Assembly (NCBI RefSeq): GCF_000378465.1
Contig: NZ_KB899922.1
Coordinates: 1 to 64,000, forward strand
Source of the DNA: Elioraea tepidiphila DSM 17972
GTDB lineage: Bacteria; Pseudomonadota; Alphaproteobacteria; Acetobacterales; Acetobacteraceae
Length of the DNA: 64,000 nucleotides
Reading direction: 5' to 3'
Positions 8,365-16,883 of the stretch are shown piece after piece (position 1 is the stretch's first letter; the number at the start of each line of letters is the position of its first letter). The translations under genes and the position numbers were made by a program. The notes beneath the pieces were generated by a model. That model searched no databases, was not told the origin of the DNA, and saw only the letters and a program-made list of their open reading frames with translations.

Positions 8365-10317
8365 ATGCGCGAGCTCGCGGGTCCCTGGCAGCCGCTGATC
8401 GCGCTCTACGCGGCGCTGGTCGGCTTCGCGCATTTCTGGCTCGGCGGCGCCGGGCTGATGGAGCTGGTCGCGCGCGAGGCGTTCGGCGCCGGGCGCTGGA
8501 CGCAGGACGTGTTCCTGGTGCTGGAGCCGCTGCAGATGCGCGGCTTCCATCTGCTCACCCTGCTGCCGCTCATCTTCGTCATCCACCCCGCGCGGCCGGG
8601 CGCGAGTCCCGCCCGCCGGCCGAGCCTGCCGGATCTCGTGCTCGCTTCCCTCTCCGCCGCGGCGAGCCTCTACTTCCTCGCCCACGCGCAGCAGATCAAC
8701 GCGCGCATGGAGTTCATCGATCCGCTGACCGGGCTCGAATGGTGGCTCGGCGTGATCGCCGTGGTGACGCTGCTGGAGGCGATCCGGCGCGCGGTGGCAC
8801 CGATCCTCGCCGGCATCGTCATCGTCTCGCTGCTCTACATGTATGTCGGGCAGTGGATGCCGGGCGTGTTCAATACGCGCCCGTTCAGCGTCGCGATGAT
8901 CATCGAGACGGTCTACATCGTGCCGATCGTCGGCGGCATCTTCGGGCCGCTCACGGGCATCGTCGCCGGCACGATCGCGATGTTCATCCTGTTCGGTGCC
9001 TTCGTGCAGGGCTCGGGCACGGGGCGGCTGTTCTCCAACTTCGGCGCCGCCGTCGCGGGGCGCTTCGCGGGCGGACCGGCCAAGGTGTCGGTGATCACCT
9101 CGGGCCTGTTCGGCACGATGAGCGGCTCGACCGTCTCGAACGTTGCCACCACCGGCTCGATCACCATCCCGATGATGAAACGGCTTGGCTACGCGCCGGC
9201 CGTCGCCGGCGGTATCGAGGCTGCGGCGAGCACCGGGGGCGCGATCATGCCGCCGGTGATGGGCGCGGCCGCCTTCGTGATGAGCGAGATCACGAACATC
9301 CCCTATGGAGACATCATCGTCACGGCGGCGATCGGCGCGGTGCTCTACTTCTTCGCGATCTTCGTCTCGGTCCATTTCGAGGCGAAACGGCTCGAGCTTG
9401 CCGCGATGGAGTCGGACACCATCCCGCCCTGGCGCGAGGTGGCGCGCGATTCCCATCTGATCCTGCCGATCGCGGTGCTGGTGTGGCTCCTGGTCGAGCG
9501 CTGGTCGGGCAACTTCGCCGCCTTCGCCGCGACCACGCTGATGATGGTCTGCGCGAGCCTGCGCTCGCACACGCGCATGGGGCCGCGCGCGATCATCGAC
9601 GCGTTCGGCAACGGCGCGCGCACCATGGCAGTGCTGGCGGCCGCGGTCGCCGGTGCCGGGATCATCACCTCGGCGCTGACGGTCACCGGGCTGGTGGTGG
9701 CGTTCGGCGGCATCGTGAAGGGGCTCGCCGGCGGCAGCCTGGCCCTGCTTTGCCTGCTGCTCATGCTGACCGCGCTGATCCTCGGCATGGGCGTGCCGAC
9801 CACGCCGGCCTACATCATCACGGCCGCGCTCGGCAGTCCGGTGCTGCAGGAATACGGCGTCGATCTGCTGCCCGCGCACCTGTTCATGTTCTACTTCGCG
9901 GTGCTTGCGGACGCGACACCGCCGGTTGCGGTCGCGTCCTATGCCGCGGCGGCGATCGCGGGCGCGAACCCGATGGCGACGGCGGTGCAGGCGCTGCGCT
10001 TCGCGCTGGCGGGTTTCGTGGTCGGTTACGCCTTCATCTACGACCAGGGCATCATCTGGCGCGGCGGCATGGTCACCGTGATCGAGGACACGGTGACGCT
10101 GATCGCGGCGCTCACCCTGGTCGGCGCGGCGTTCGGCGGATTCCTGCGCACGCGGCTCTCCGGCCCCGCGCGCGTCATTGCGCTTGCGTCCGGCCTGTTC
10201 GCGGCGTTCGGCCACATGGTCTCCGACCACGTTCGGCTCGGCTTCGTGCTCGCCGTGTTGGCCCTGTTCTGGTTCGTCCCACGCCTTTTTGCCGCGCGCG
10301 AGGAGCGCCATGCCTGA
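8365..10317 (+). CDS. TRAP transporter fused permease (TAXI type)
   Basis: This 650-residue integral membrane protein fuses the small (DctQ-like) and large (DctM-like) TRAP subunits, the usual form in TAXI systems. About 17-18 hydrophobic segments can be counted. The DctM-like half contains the family segments GLFGTMSGSTVSNVATTGS around residues 249-267 and GGIEAAASTGGAIMPPVMGA soon after, and the later LGMGVPTTPAYIITAAL. It works with the binding protein encoded just upstream. ATG at 8365 is used; a GTG 14 bp earlier is out of frame. Its 3' end overlaps the next gene by 8 bp. Confidence 0.92.
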   Translation: MRELAGPWQPLIALYAALVGFAHFWLGGAGLMELVAREAFGAGRWTQDVFLVLEPLQMRGFHLLTLLPLIFVIHPARPGASPARRPSLPDLVLASLSAAASLYFLAHAQQINARMEFIDPLTGLEWWLGVIAVVTLLEAIRRAVAPILAGIVIVSLLYMYVGQWMPGVFNTRPFSVAMIIETVYIVPIVGGIFGPLTGIVAGTIAMFILFGAFVQGSGTGRLFSNFGAAVAGRFAGGPAKVSVITSGLFGTMSGSTVSNVATTGSITIPMMKRLGYAPAVAGGIEAAASTGGAIMPPVMGAAAFVMSEITNIPYGDIIVTAAIGAVLYFFAIFVSVHFEAKRLELAAMESDTIPPWREVARDSHLILPIAVLVWLLVERWSGNFAAFAATTLMMVCASLRSHTRMGPRAIIDAFGNGARTMAVLAAAVAGAGIITSALTVTGLVVAFGGIVKGLAGGSLALLCLLLMLTALILGMGVPTTPAYIITAALGSPVLQEYGVDLLPAHLFMFYFAVLADATPPVAVASYAAAAIAGANPMATAVQALRFALAGFVVGYAFIYDQGIIWRGGMVTVIEDTVTLIAALTLVGAAFGGFLRTRLSGPARVIALASGLFAAFGHMVSDHVRLGFVLAVLALFWFVPRLFAAREERHA

Positions 10318-11428
10318 TCGGATCGAACGGCTCCAGGTCGTCCGCATCGACAGCGGGATCGCGATGCGGCGCGCGCACGGCTCCGGCGAGATCGCGCGGC
10401 GCGTCGGCCGGGTGATCGTGCGCATCCTGACGGCGGACGGCATCGAGGGGCTCGGCGAGGCAGCCCCCTGGGCGCCGTTCGGCAACACCGCCGACACCAC
10501 GGCAGCGGCGATCGACGGCGCCCTGCGCGCGGTGCTGGAGGGCGCGGACGTCACGCGCATCGCCGCGCTCGCCGACGCCATGGACTACGCGCTGATGGGG
10601 CACCCGGAGGCGAAGGCCGCCGTCGAGATGGCGCTCTGGGACATCGCCGGACGGCGCGCCGGCCTGCCCGTGCACGCGCTGCTGGGCGGAGCGGTGCGCG
10701 AGACCATCCCGCTGTCGTTCTCGATCGCCGACCCCGACTTCGCCGCCGATCTCGACCGCGCCCGCGCAATGGTCGCGGAGGGGATCGGAATCTTCAAGGT
10801 CAAGACCGGCTTCCTCACCCACGCCGATGATCTCGACCGTCTCGCGGCCCTGCGCGAGACCTGCCCCGCCGCCGATATCCGCGCCGACTACAACCAGGGG
10901 CTCGCGCCCGAGGAGGCGCTGCGCTTCTGCCGGGACCTTGACGCGCTCGAGCTCGGCTTCATCGAACAGCCCGTGCGCCGCGGCCAGGAGCGCGTGCTGG
11001 CGATGATCGCGGCCGCGCTCGACACGCCGGTGATGGCCGACGAGAGCGTCTATTCCGCGCGCGAGATGCTCGACTGCGCGCAGGCCGGCTGGGCCGACTG
11101 CGTCTCGATCAAGCTGATGAAGACGGGTGGCATCCTGCGTGCGCGCGAGGCCGATGCGGTCGCCGCCGCTGCCGGGATGCCGACCTATGGCGGCACGCTG
11201 TGGGAGGGCGGGATCGCGCTCGCCGCCGCCGCCCATCTGATCGCCGCCGCGCCCAACATCCGGCTCGGCTGCGAGTTCTACATGCCGCGCTACGTGTTCG
11301 CGCGCGACGTCACCGCCGAACCCTTCCCCTATGAGGCCGGTGCCGTGCGCGTGCCGAACGAACCCGGGCTTGGCGTGGCCCTGGACGAGGATGCGCTGGA
11401 GGCGGACCTGGTCGCCTCGCGCGGCTGA
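10310..11428 (+). CDS. Enolase-superfamily enzyme, muconate-lactonizing (MLE) subgroup
   Basis: The 372-residue protein shows the MLE/mandelate racemase fold: an N-terminal capping domain and a TIM barrel. The catalytic residues are in order: FKVKTG (KxK base), metal ligands in RADYNQG, FIEQP and MADES, then the second catalytic lysine in SIKLMKTGG. This points to cycloisomerase, dipeptide epimerase or racemase chemistry rather than mandelate racemase. ATG at 10310 overlaps the permease stop by 8 nt and has GAGGAG upstream, so translation is coupled to the TRAP importer. The imported acid is the likely substrate, but the specific reaction is open. Confidence 0.85.
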   Translation: MPDRIERLQVVRIDSGIAMRRAHGSGEIARRVGRVIVRILTADGIEGLGEAAPWAPFGNTADTTAAAIDGALRAVLEGADVTRIAALADAMDYALMGHPEAKAAVEMALWDIAGRRAGLPVHALLGGAVRETIPLSFSIADPDFAADLDRARAMVAEGIGIFKVKTGFLTHADDLDRLAALRETCPAADIRADYNQGLAPEEALRFCRDLDALELGFIEQPVRRGQERVLAMIAAALDTPVMADESVYSAREMLDCAQAGWADCVSIKLMKTGGILRAREADAVAAAAGMPTYGGTLWEGGIALAAAAHLIAAAPNIRLGCEFYMPRYVFARDVTAEPFPYEAGAVRVPNEPGLGVALDEDALEADLVASRG

Positions 11429-11432
11429 CCGC

Positions 11433-11774
11433 TCAGAACAGCCGTCCGCCGTTCGGCACCGGGAAGTCGGGGCGGATCAGCACCACGCCGCCGTTCTCGT
11501 CCGGGAAGCCGAGGACCAGGAACTGGCTCTCGAACTCGGCGATGCGCTTGGGCGGGAAGTTCACCACGCCCGCGACCTGCCGGCCGATCAGCGCATCGGG
11601 CTTGTAGTGCACCGTCAGCTGCGCCGAGGTCTGACGCGTGCCGATCGGCGCGCCGAAATCGACCCAGAGCTTGAGCGACGGCTTGCGCGCCTCCGGGAAG
11701 GGCTGCGCGTCCACGACCGTGCCGACGCGGATCTCCACCCGCGCGAAATCCTCCCAGGCGATCGTCTCGGCCAT
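11433..11774 (-). CDS. csaA: CsaA-like tRNA-binding (export chaperone-type) protein
   Basis: This 113-residue protein is a stand-alone tRNA-binding OB fold. The start (MAETIAWEDFARVEIRVGTV) and the segments KPSLKLWVDFG, VVNFPPKRIAEFESQFLVLG and DENGGVVLIRPD match CsaA closely. In Bacillus CsaA acts as a homodimeric secretion-related chaperone; related domains in MetRS and Arc1p bind tRNA. The ATG at 11774 is preceded by GAGGAG. Transcribed against the + strand run, it is convergent with the MLE-type gene, 4 bp apart, and interrupts it from the SDR operon. Confidence 0.88.
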   Translation of the reverse strand: MAETIAWEDFARVEIRVGTVVDAQPFPEARKPSLKLWVDFGAPIGTRQTSAQLTVHYKPDALIGRQVAGVVNFPPKRIAEFESQFLVLGFPDENGGVVLIRPDFPVPNGGRLF

Positions 11775-11882
11775 GCGCTCCTCCCCGACTCGGCGCCGCT
11801 ATCCATAGCGCGCGCATCGCGTGCTGTCTTGACGGCCCGGGCATTCGCGCGTGCCGTGTCCGCAGCGACGAAGGAGAGACGC

Positions 11883-12638
11883 ATGACGGCGATCGGGTTC
11901 CGCCTCCACGGCAGGCGCGCGCTGGTCACTGGGGCGAGCCGGGGCATCGGCCGCGCGACGGCCGAGGCGCTGGCCGCGGCCGGCGCGGCGGTGACGCTCG
12001 CGGCCCGCGCCGCGGCCGAGCTCGCGGAGGGCGTGGCGGCGATCCGCGCGGCCGGCGGGCAGGCGGAGATGCTGGTGCTCGACGTCACCGATACGGCGAC
12101 CGCGAAGGCGCGCATCGCCGAGACGGGCCCCTACGACATCCTGGTCAACAACGCCGGCATCAACCGCCCGAAGCCGTTCCTGGAGATGGACGAGGCCACC
12201 TTCGACGCGCTCTACGACGTCAATGTGCGCGCGGCCTACTTCGTCGCCCAGGCGGTGGCGCGCGGCATGGTCGCCGGTGGCAAGGCCGGGGTGATCGTCA
12301 ACGTGTCGTCGCAGATGGGCGTGGTCGGCGGCCCGAACCGCACCGTCTATTGCGGTACCAAGCACGCGGTCGAGGGCATGACCAAGGCGATGGCGCTGGA
12401 ACTCGCGCCGCGCGGCATCCGCGTGGTGACGATCGCCCCGACCTTCGTCGAGACCGCGCTCGCGGCCAGGGCCTTCGCCGATCCGGCGACACGCGCCGAC
12501 ATCCTAGCCCGCATCCCGATGGGCCGGCCGGCGACGGTCGAGGAGGTCGCGGCCTCCGTGGTCTATCTCTGTTCCCCGGCCGCCGGCATGGTCACCGGGA
12601 CGCACCTGCTGGTGGACGGCGGCTGGACCGCCCAGTAG
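11883..12638 (+). CDS. Short-chain dehydrogenase/reductase (SDR), first of a pair
   Basis: This is a 251-residue classical SDR with the NAD(P) motif TGASRGIG near residue 16, NNAG near 89, catalytic Ser in NVSSQMG, and YxxxK as YCGTKHAVEG. The family C-terminus LLVDGGWTAQ is present. Such enzymes oxidise or reduce secondary alcohols and ketones. GAAGGAGAG precedes ATG at 11883. It opens a + strand run with a second SDR 48 bp downstream and a gamma-glutamyltransferase after that. Members of this group are often annotated as gluconate 5-dehydrogenase or 3-oxoacyl-ACP reductase, but the substrate cannot be assigned here. Confidence 0.9.
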   Translation: MTAIGFRLHGRRALVTGASRGIGRATAEALAAAGAAVTLAARAAAELAEGVAAIRAAGGQAEMLVLDVTDTATAKARIAETGPYDILVNNAGINRPKPFLEMDEATFDALYDVNVRAAYFVAQAVARGMVAGGKAGVIVNVSSQMGVVGGPNRTVYCGTKHAVEGMTKAMALELAPRGIRVVTIAPTFVETALAARAFADPATRADILARIPMGRPATVEEVAASVVYLCSPAAGMVTGTHLLVDGGWTAQ

Positions 12639-12686
12639 CCCCGTGGCATCACGGCGCAACGCCGTCAGGGGAGAGATCATCGGGCA

Positions 12687-13475
12687 ATGGCCGTTTCGTC
12701 CTCCGAGACCAGGATTCCGACCACGCCCAGCTTCCGGCTGGACGGCAAGCGCGCGCTGGTGACCGGCGCCTCGCGCGGCCTCGGCCGGGCGATCGCGATC
12801 GCCTTCGCCGAAGCGGGCGCCGAGGTGGTGCTGGCCGCGCGCGCCAAGGACGAGATGGATGCGACGGTCGCCGCGATCGCCGGGCGCAGCCTGCCCAAGG
12901 CGGTCGCGGTGGCGCTCGACGTGACCGACCGTGCCGCCGTCCGGCGCGTGGTGGCCGAACACGGCCCGTTCGACGTGCTGCTGAACAACGCCGGCACCAA
13001 CATCCGCGAGCCGTTCCTGGAGCTGAACGACGCCTCCGTCGATGCGCTGCTCGATCTGAACATCCGCGCCGCGGTGACGGTCGCGCACGCGGTGGCGCAG
13101 GGCATGGTCGCGGCCGGCAAAGGCGGCGCGATCATCAACCTCTCCTCGGTGAACGGCCATGTCGCCGGCGTGAACCGCTCGATCTACACCGCGACCAAGC
13201 ACGCGCTCGAAGGGTTGACCAAGGCAATGGCGGTGGAGCTCGGCCCGCACGGCATCCGCGTGAACGCGATCTGTCCGACCTTCATCGAGACGCCGCTGAC
13301 CGTCGGGCTGCTGAGCGACGAGACGGTGATGGCGCGCAGCATCCGCGCGATCCCGCTCGGCCGGATCGGCCAGGTGGAGGACGTGATGGGAGCGGCCGTG
13401 TTCCTCGCCTCGCCGGCGGCGGCGCTGATCAACGGCGCCAGCCTGCTGATCGATGGCGGCATGACCTGCCTGTAA
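12687..13475 (+). CDS. Short-chain dehydrogenase/reductase (SDR), second of a pair
   Basis: This 262-residue SDR is clearly paralogous to the preceding gene. It shows TGASRGLGRAIA near residue 28, LNNAGTNIREPF, active-site Ser in INLSSVNG and YTATKHALEG as the YxxxK motif, ending LLIDGGMTCL. It has an N-terminal extension of about 14 residues compared with its neighbour. GGGGAGAG upstream of the ATG is slightly far, so a later start is conceivable. The tandem pair suggests two steps on one substrate or a heteromeric enzyme. The next gene starts 23 bp downstream. Confidence 0.9.
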   Translation: MAVSSSETRIPTTPSFRLDGKRALVTGASRGLGRAIAIAFAEAGAEVVLAARAKDEMDATVAAIAGRSLPKAVAVALDVTDRAAVRRVVAEHGPFDVLLNNAGTNIREPFLELNDASVDALLDLNIRAAVTVAHAVAQGMVAAGKGGAIINLSSVNGHVAGVNRSIYTATKHALEGLTKAMAVELGPHGIRVNAICPTFIETPLTVGLLSDETVMARSIRAIPLGRIGQVEDVMGAAVFLASPAAALINGASLLIDGGMTCL

Positions 13476-13498
13476 GCGCGGCCGAAACGGAGAGACCG

Positions 13499-15097
13499 AT
13501 GCGCGATTTCCACTTCCCTGGCCGCAGCCCCGCCCGCGGGGTGAACGGCATGGCCGCGACCTCGATGCCGGTCGCGACCCTCGCCGCACTCGACATCCTG
13601 CGCGCGGGCGGCAATGCGCTCGACGCCGCGGTCGCGGCCTGCGCCGTGCTCTGCGTGGTCGAGCCGCAATCCACCGGCATCGGCGGTGACTGCTTCTGCC
13701 TCTACGCGCCGACCGGCTCGAACGACGTGATCGCCATGAACGGCTCGGGCAAGGCGCCCGCAGCCGCCACCATCGACTGGTTCGAGGCGCAGGGCATCAC
13801 GGCGCTCGATCCGCTGAGCCCGCATGTCGTGACGATCCCCGGCGCCGTGCGCGCCTGGGAGGCGCTGCTCGCCAGGCACGGCCGCAAAGGGCTCGATGAG
13901 GTGCTGCAGCCGGCGATCCGCCTCGCCGAGGAGGGGCATCCGGTGCACGACCGCACGGCGAGCGACTGGGCATCGTCGCGCGACAAGCTCGCCGCCGATC
14001 CGGACAGCCGGGTGAAGTTCCTGCGCAACGGCGCGCCCCTGAAGGCGGGCGAGGTGTTCCGCCAGCCCGAACTTGCGGCGACGCTGCGCGCGATCGCGAA
14101 GAACGGGTCGAAGGCATTCTACGAAGGCCCGATCGCGGCCGACATGGTGGCCAAGCTGCGCAGCCTCGGCGGCCTGCACACCGAGGAGGATTTCGCCAAC
14201 GCGACGGCCGAGTTCGTCACCCCCATCCGCGGCACGTTCCGCGGCTACGAGGTGGTGCAGTGCCCGCCCAACGGCTCGGGGCTGATCGCGCTCATGCTGC
14301 TCGGCGTGCTCGACCGGCTGGAGCCGGCCGCCCTGCCGATGTCGGCCGAGCGTTGGCACACCGCGATCGAGGCGGGGCGGCTCGTCTATCGCGACCGCGA
14401 CGCCTTCCTCGCCGACCCCGCGCAGGTGGAGGTCGAGGTCGCGCGCCTGCTCTCGCCGGATTATCTCGACGCGCTCGCGCGCACGATCGACCCCGAGCGG
14501 GCGATGCGCGAACTCCCGCCCGCCGGCATGGCCGAGATCCTGCCCGCCCACGCCGACACCGTTTATCTCTGCGTGGTCGACGGCGACGGCAATGCGGCGA
14601 GCTTCATCAACTCGCTGTTCGAGGGGTTCGGCTCGGGCATCCTTGCGCCGAAATCCGGTGTGATGCTGCACAACCGAGGCTTCGGCTTCCGCGTTCAGCG
14701 CGGCCACCCGAACTGCATCGCGCCCGGCAAGCGGCCGATGCACACGATCATCCCCGGCATGGTGATGAAGGACGGCCGCGCCGTGATGCCCTACGGCGTG
14801 ATGGGCGGCCACTACCAGCCCTTCGGCCATGCGAGCGTGCTCGCAAACATGTTCGATCACGGCATGGACGTGCAGGAGGCGATCGACGCGCCGCGGCTCT
14901 TTCCACGCTCAGGCGAGGTGCAGGTCGAGCGCGGCATTCCCGCCGCGACGGTCGATCGGCTCGCGCGCATGGGCCACACGCCGAAGCTGGTCGAGAAGCC
15001 GCATGGCGGCGGCCAGGCGATCTGGATCGATCACAGGAACGGCTCGCTCGTGGCCGGGTCCGATCCGCGCAAGGACGGCTGCGCGATGGGGTTCTGA
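13499..15097 (+). CDS. Gamma-glutamyltransferase family Ntn-hydrolase
   Basis: This 532-residue enzyme has the GGT fold: GVNGMAATSMPVATLAALDI near the N-terminus, the STGIGGDCFCLY segment, and the self-processing site with nucleophile Thr354 in HADTVYLCVVDGDGN. The typical GGT site is a TTHxSVVD-like sequence; here the nucleophilic threonine is kept but the next residues are Val-Tyr-Leu. Members hydrolyse or transfer gamma-glutamyl groups; relatives also act as cephalosporin acylases. No signal peptide is visible, unlike canonical periplasmic GGT, so a cytoplasmic amide hydrolase is plausible. GGAGAG precedes ATG at 13499, and its stop abuts the next start codon. Its place beside nitrile/amide genes suggests work on a glutamyl or other amide. 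Confidence 0.88.
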   Translation: MRDFHFPGRSPARGVNGMAATSMPVATLAALDILRAGGNALDAAVAACAVLCVVEPQSTGIGGDCFCLYAPTGSNDVIAMNGSGKAPAAATIDWFEAQGITALDPLSPHVVTIPGAVRAWEALLARHGRKGLDEVLQPAIRLAEEGHPVHDRTASDWASSRDKLAADPDSRVKFLRNGAPLKAGEVFRQPELAATLRAIAKNGSKAFYEGPIAADMVAKLRSLGGLHTEEDFANATAEFVTPIRGTFRGYEVVQCPPNGSGLIALMLLGVLDRLEPAALPMSAERWHTAIEAGRLVYRDRDAFLADPAQVEVEVARLLSPDYLDALARTIDPERAMRELPPAGMAEILPAHADTVYLCVVDGDGNAASFINSLFEGFGSGILAPKSGVMLHNRGFGFRVQRGHPNCIAPGKRPMHTIIPGMVMKDGRAVMPYGVMGGHYQPFGHASVLANMFDHGMDVQEAIDAPRLFPRSGEVQVERGIPAATVDRLARMGHTPKLVEKPHGGGQAIWIDHRNGSLVAGSDPRKDGCAMGF

Positions 15098-16231
15098 ATG
15101 CCGCTCCGCGCCTGGCAGGGTGACATCACCACGCTCGATCTCGACGCGATCGTGAACGCGGCGAACGAGCATCTGCTGCCGGGCGGCGGGGTGTGCGGCG
15201 CGATCCACCGCGCCGCGGGGCCGGAACTGTGGGAGGCGTGCCGGCCGCTCGCGCCTGTGCGCACGGGCGGTTCCCTGCGCAACCCGGCCGCCTATTGCGG
15301 CATCGTCGGCTTCCGGCCGACCCCGGGCCTCGTGCCGTCGGAGAAGCGCGGCCTTGGCTGGACGCCGCTCTCCGTGCTCGGCCCGATGGCGCGCAACGTG
15401 CCCGATCTGGCGCTGATGCTCTCGGCCATGGCGACGGACGATCCGCGCGATCCGCTCTCCTGCCCGGTCGATGCGACGTCGTTCTATCCGCTCAGGGAGG
15501 TCGATCCCGGCACGCTGCGCGTCGCGGTGACCGAGGATTTCGGCTTCTGCCCGACCTCGCAGGAGGTGCGCGGGCTGTTCCGTGACCGCATCGGGCGCAT
15601 CCGCCACCTGTTCGGGCAGGTCGCCGAGGCGAGCCCCGACATGAGCGGCGCCGACGACGCCTTCGCCGTGCTGCGCGCCGAAGGGGCGCTCGCCAAGCAC
15701 CTGCCGGCCTATCGCACCCGGCGCCACATGCTCGGTCCGAACATCATCGCCAATGTCGAGGAGGGGCTGACCTATACGCTGGAGGATCACGCCCGCGCGC
15801 ATGCCGCGCAGACCGCGATCGCGCGGCGCTTCCACGCCTTCTTCCAGGACCACGACCTGATCATCACGCCGGGCATGACGGTGCAGCCGCGGCCCTGGAC
15901 CGAGCTTGCGCCGATGGAGATCGACGGGGTGAAGCTCCGCTCCTACTACCACTGGCTCGCGCTGCCCTATGCGGTGACGCTCGCCGGCCACCCGGCGATC
16001 ATCCTGCCCTGCGGGCTGGACGCGAACGGCCTCCCCTTCGGCCTGCAGATCGTCGGGCCGCGGCGGGGCGACGCGTTCCTGCTCGCCGCGGCGGCGGCGA
16101 TCGAGCGGGCGATGGCACGGACCGAGCGCTGCGCCCGGCCGCTGCCCGACCTCGAAGCGCTCGCCAAGGCGCCGCCGATCCACACCCTGCCAGGGGCCGA
16201 CATGCTGGCGCATGTCGGGCGCGCAGCCTGA
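15098..16231 (+). CDS. Chimeric gene: N-terminal macro-domain fragment fused to C-terminal amidase fragment
   Basis: Residues 1-57 are the beginning of a macro domain (ADP-ribose hydrolase type): [36 protein letters not shown]. Real macro domains continue for another 90 or more residues. From Thr56-Gly57-Gly58-Ser59 the sequence becomes an amidase-signature enzyme ([20 protein letters not shown] onward) and stays so to the end. The amidase half keeps the nucleophile Ser59 but lacks the roughly 180 N-terminal residues holding the catalytic Lys and cis-Ser. The junction at 15263-15270 reads as both a macro VRTG and an amidase TGGS, so fusion by short homology in the shared ACGGGCG is plausible. 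The frame is open throughout. It starts directly after the upstream TGA. Neither activity should survive; an assembly error is also possible. Confidence 0.85.
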   Translation: MPLRAWQGDITTLDLDAIVNAANEHLLPGGGVCGAIHRAAGPELWEACRPLAPVRTGGSLRNPAAYCGIVGFRPTPGLVPSEKRGLGWTPLSVLGPMARNVPDLALMLSAMATDDPRDPLSCPVDATSFYPLREVDPGTLRVAVTEDFGFCPTSQEVRGLFRDRIGRIRHLFGQVAEASPDMSGADDAFAVLRAEGALAKHLPAYRTRRHMLGPNIIANVEEGLTYTLEDHARAHAAQTAIARRFHAFFQDHDLIITPGMTVQPRPWTELAPMEIDGVKLRSYYHWLALPYAVTLAGHPAIILPCGLDANGLPFGLQIVGPRRGDAFLLAAAAAIERAMARTERCARPLPDLEALAKAPPIHTLPGADMLAHVGRAA

Positions 16232-16269
16232 CATTGCCCGACGCGCGCGCTACCCCCTAGACTCGTGCC

Positions 16270-16578
16270 ATGAGCGAGACCGATCGAGGCCATCACGACA
16301 TCGGCGGCGATCCCGCCGGCCCCGTGCCGCGCGCGGAGCACGCGCTCGCGCCGTGGGAGAAGGAGGTGGATGCGATCCGCTACGTGCTCGGCCAGAAGGG
16401 GCTGATGTCGGCGGACAAGCTGCGGCTCGGCATCGAACAGATGCCGGCCGAGGACTATCGCCGACTCAGCTACTACGAGCGCTGGCTGGCCAGCATCGCC
16501 TGGACCATGGAGAAGGACGGGGTGATCCCGCCCGGCTCCTTCGCCGCGCGCGTCGCCGAGCTCGAGGCGAAGCGGTGA
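16270..16578 (+). CDS. Nitrile hydratase beta-type subunit, N-terminal half (ScnB-like)
   Basis: This 102-residue protein corresponds to the N-terminal helical domain of nitrile hydratase beta subunits. It has the HHDIGGDPAGPV motif equivalent to the family's HDVGG, then APWEKEVDAIRYVL and LSYYERWLASIAW. In two-subunit nitrile hydratases this is joined to the SH3-like half; here the next gene encodes that half separately. The split and gene order (N-half, C-half, metal subunit) are those of thiocyanate hydrolase scnBAC and of three-subunit nitrile hydratases. It could also be read as an accessory activator of the P14K type, which shares this fold. The ATG at 16270 lacks a strong ribosome-binding site and lies 38 bp after the chimera. 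Confidence 0.8.
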   Translation: MSETDRGHHDIGGDPAGPVPRAEHALAPWEKEVDAIRYVLGQKGLMSADKLRLGIEQMPAEDYRRLSYYERWLASIAWTMEKDGVIPPGSFAARVAELEAKR

Positions 16579-16883
16579 GCGCGCGCTTCGCCCCCGGCGT
16601 GGCGGTGCGGGTGGCGCGCGAGCGCCCTGCGATCAGCCTCGGCCGGCAGCACATCCGCACGCCGCATTACGTGCGTGGGCTGACCGGCACGGTCGCCGAG
16701 GTGATGGGGCCGTTCCGCAACCCGGAGGGGCTCGCGGTCGGCGAGGACGGGCTGCCGATGCAGGTGCTGTATCGCGTCCGTTTCCCGCTCGGTGCGGTCT
16801 GGGACCGATACGAAGGCGATCCCGGCGACACGGTGGACATCGAGCTCTACGAGCACTGGCTGGAGCCGGCCCATGCCGCATGA
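16575..16883 (+). CDS. Nitrile hydratase beta-type subunit, C-terminal half (ScnA-like)
   Basis: This 102-residue product matches the C-terminal SH3-like domain of nitrile hydratase beta: a strand motif with TPHYVRGLTGTVAEVMGPFR, then LYRVRF and DTVDIELYEHWLEP at the end. This domain packs against the metal-bearing alpha subunit and helps form the active site. The start is GTG at 16575, overlapping the previous stop by 4 nt (GTGA), and its own 3' end overlaps the alpha gene by 11 nt. All three genes should therefore be translated in a coupled way at equal levels, as expected for a heterotrimeric enzyme. Confidence 0.85.
   Translation: MSARFAPGVAVRVARERPAISLGRQHIRTPHYVRGLTGTVAEVMGPFRNPEGLAVGEDGLPMQVLYRVRFPLGAVWDRYEGDPGDTVDIELYEHWLEPAHAA

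Noticed and set aside
6976-10581. Minus-strand open frame of 1201 codons
   Set aside because: It lies antisense to the MFS, TRAP and MLE-type genes, has an Arg/His/Asp-rich shadow composition and shows no domain. Long antisense frames are expected at this GC content.
16232-16269. Cobalamin or cobalt riboswitch before the nitrile hydratase genes
   Set aside because: The gap is only 38 bp and has no room for a riboswitch; none is seen upstream of the GGT-like gene either.
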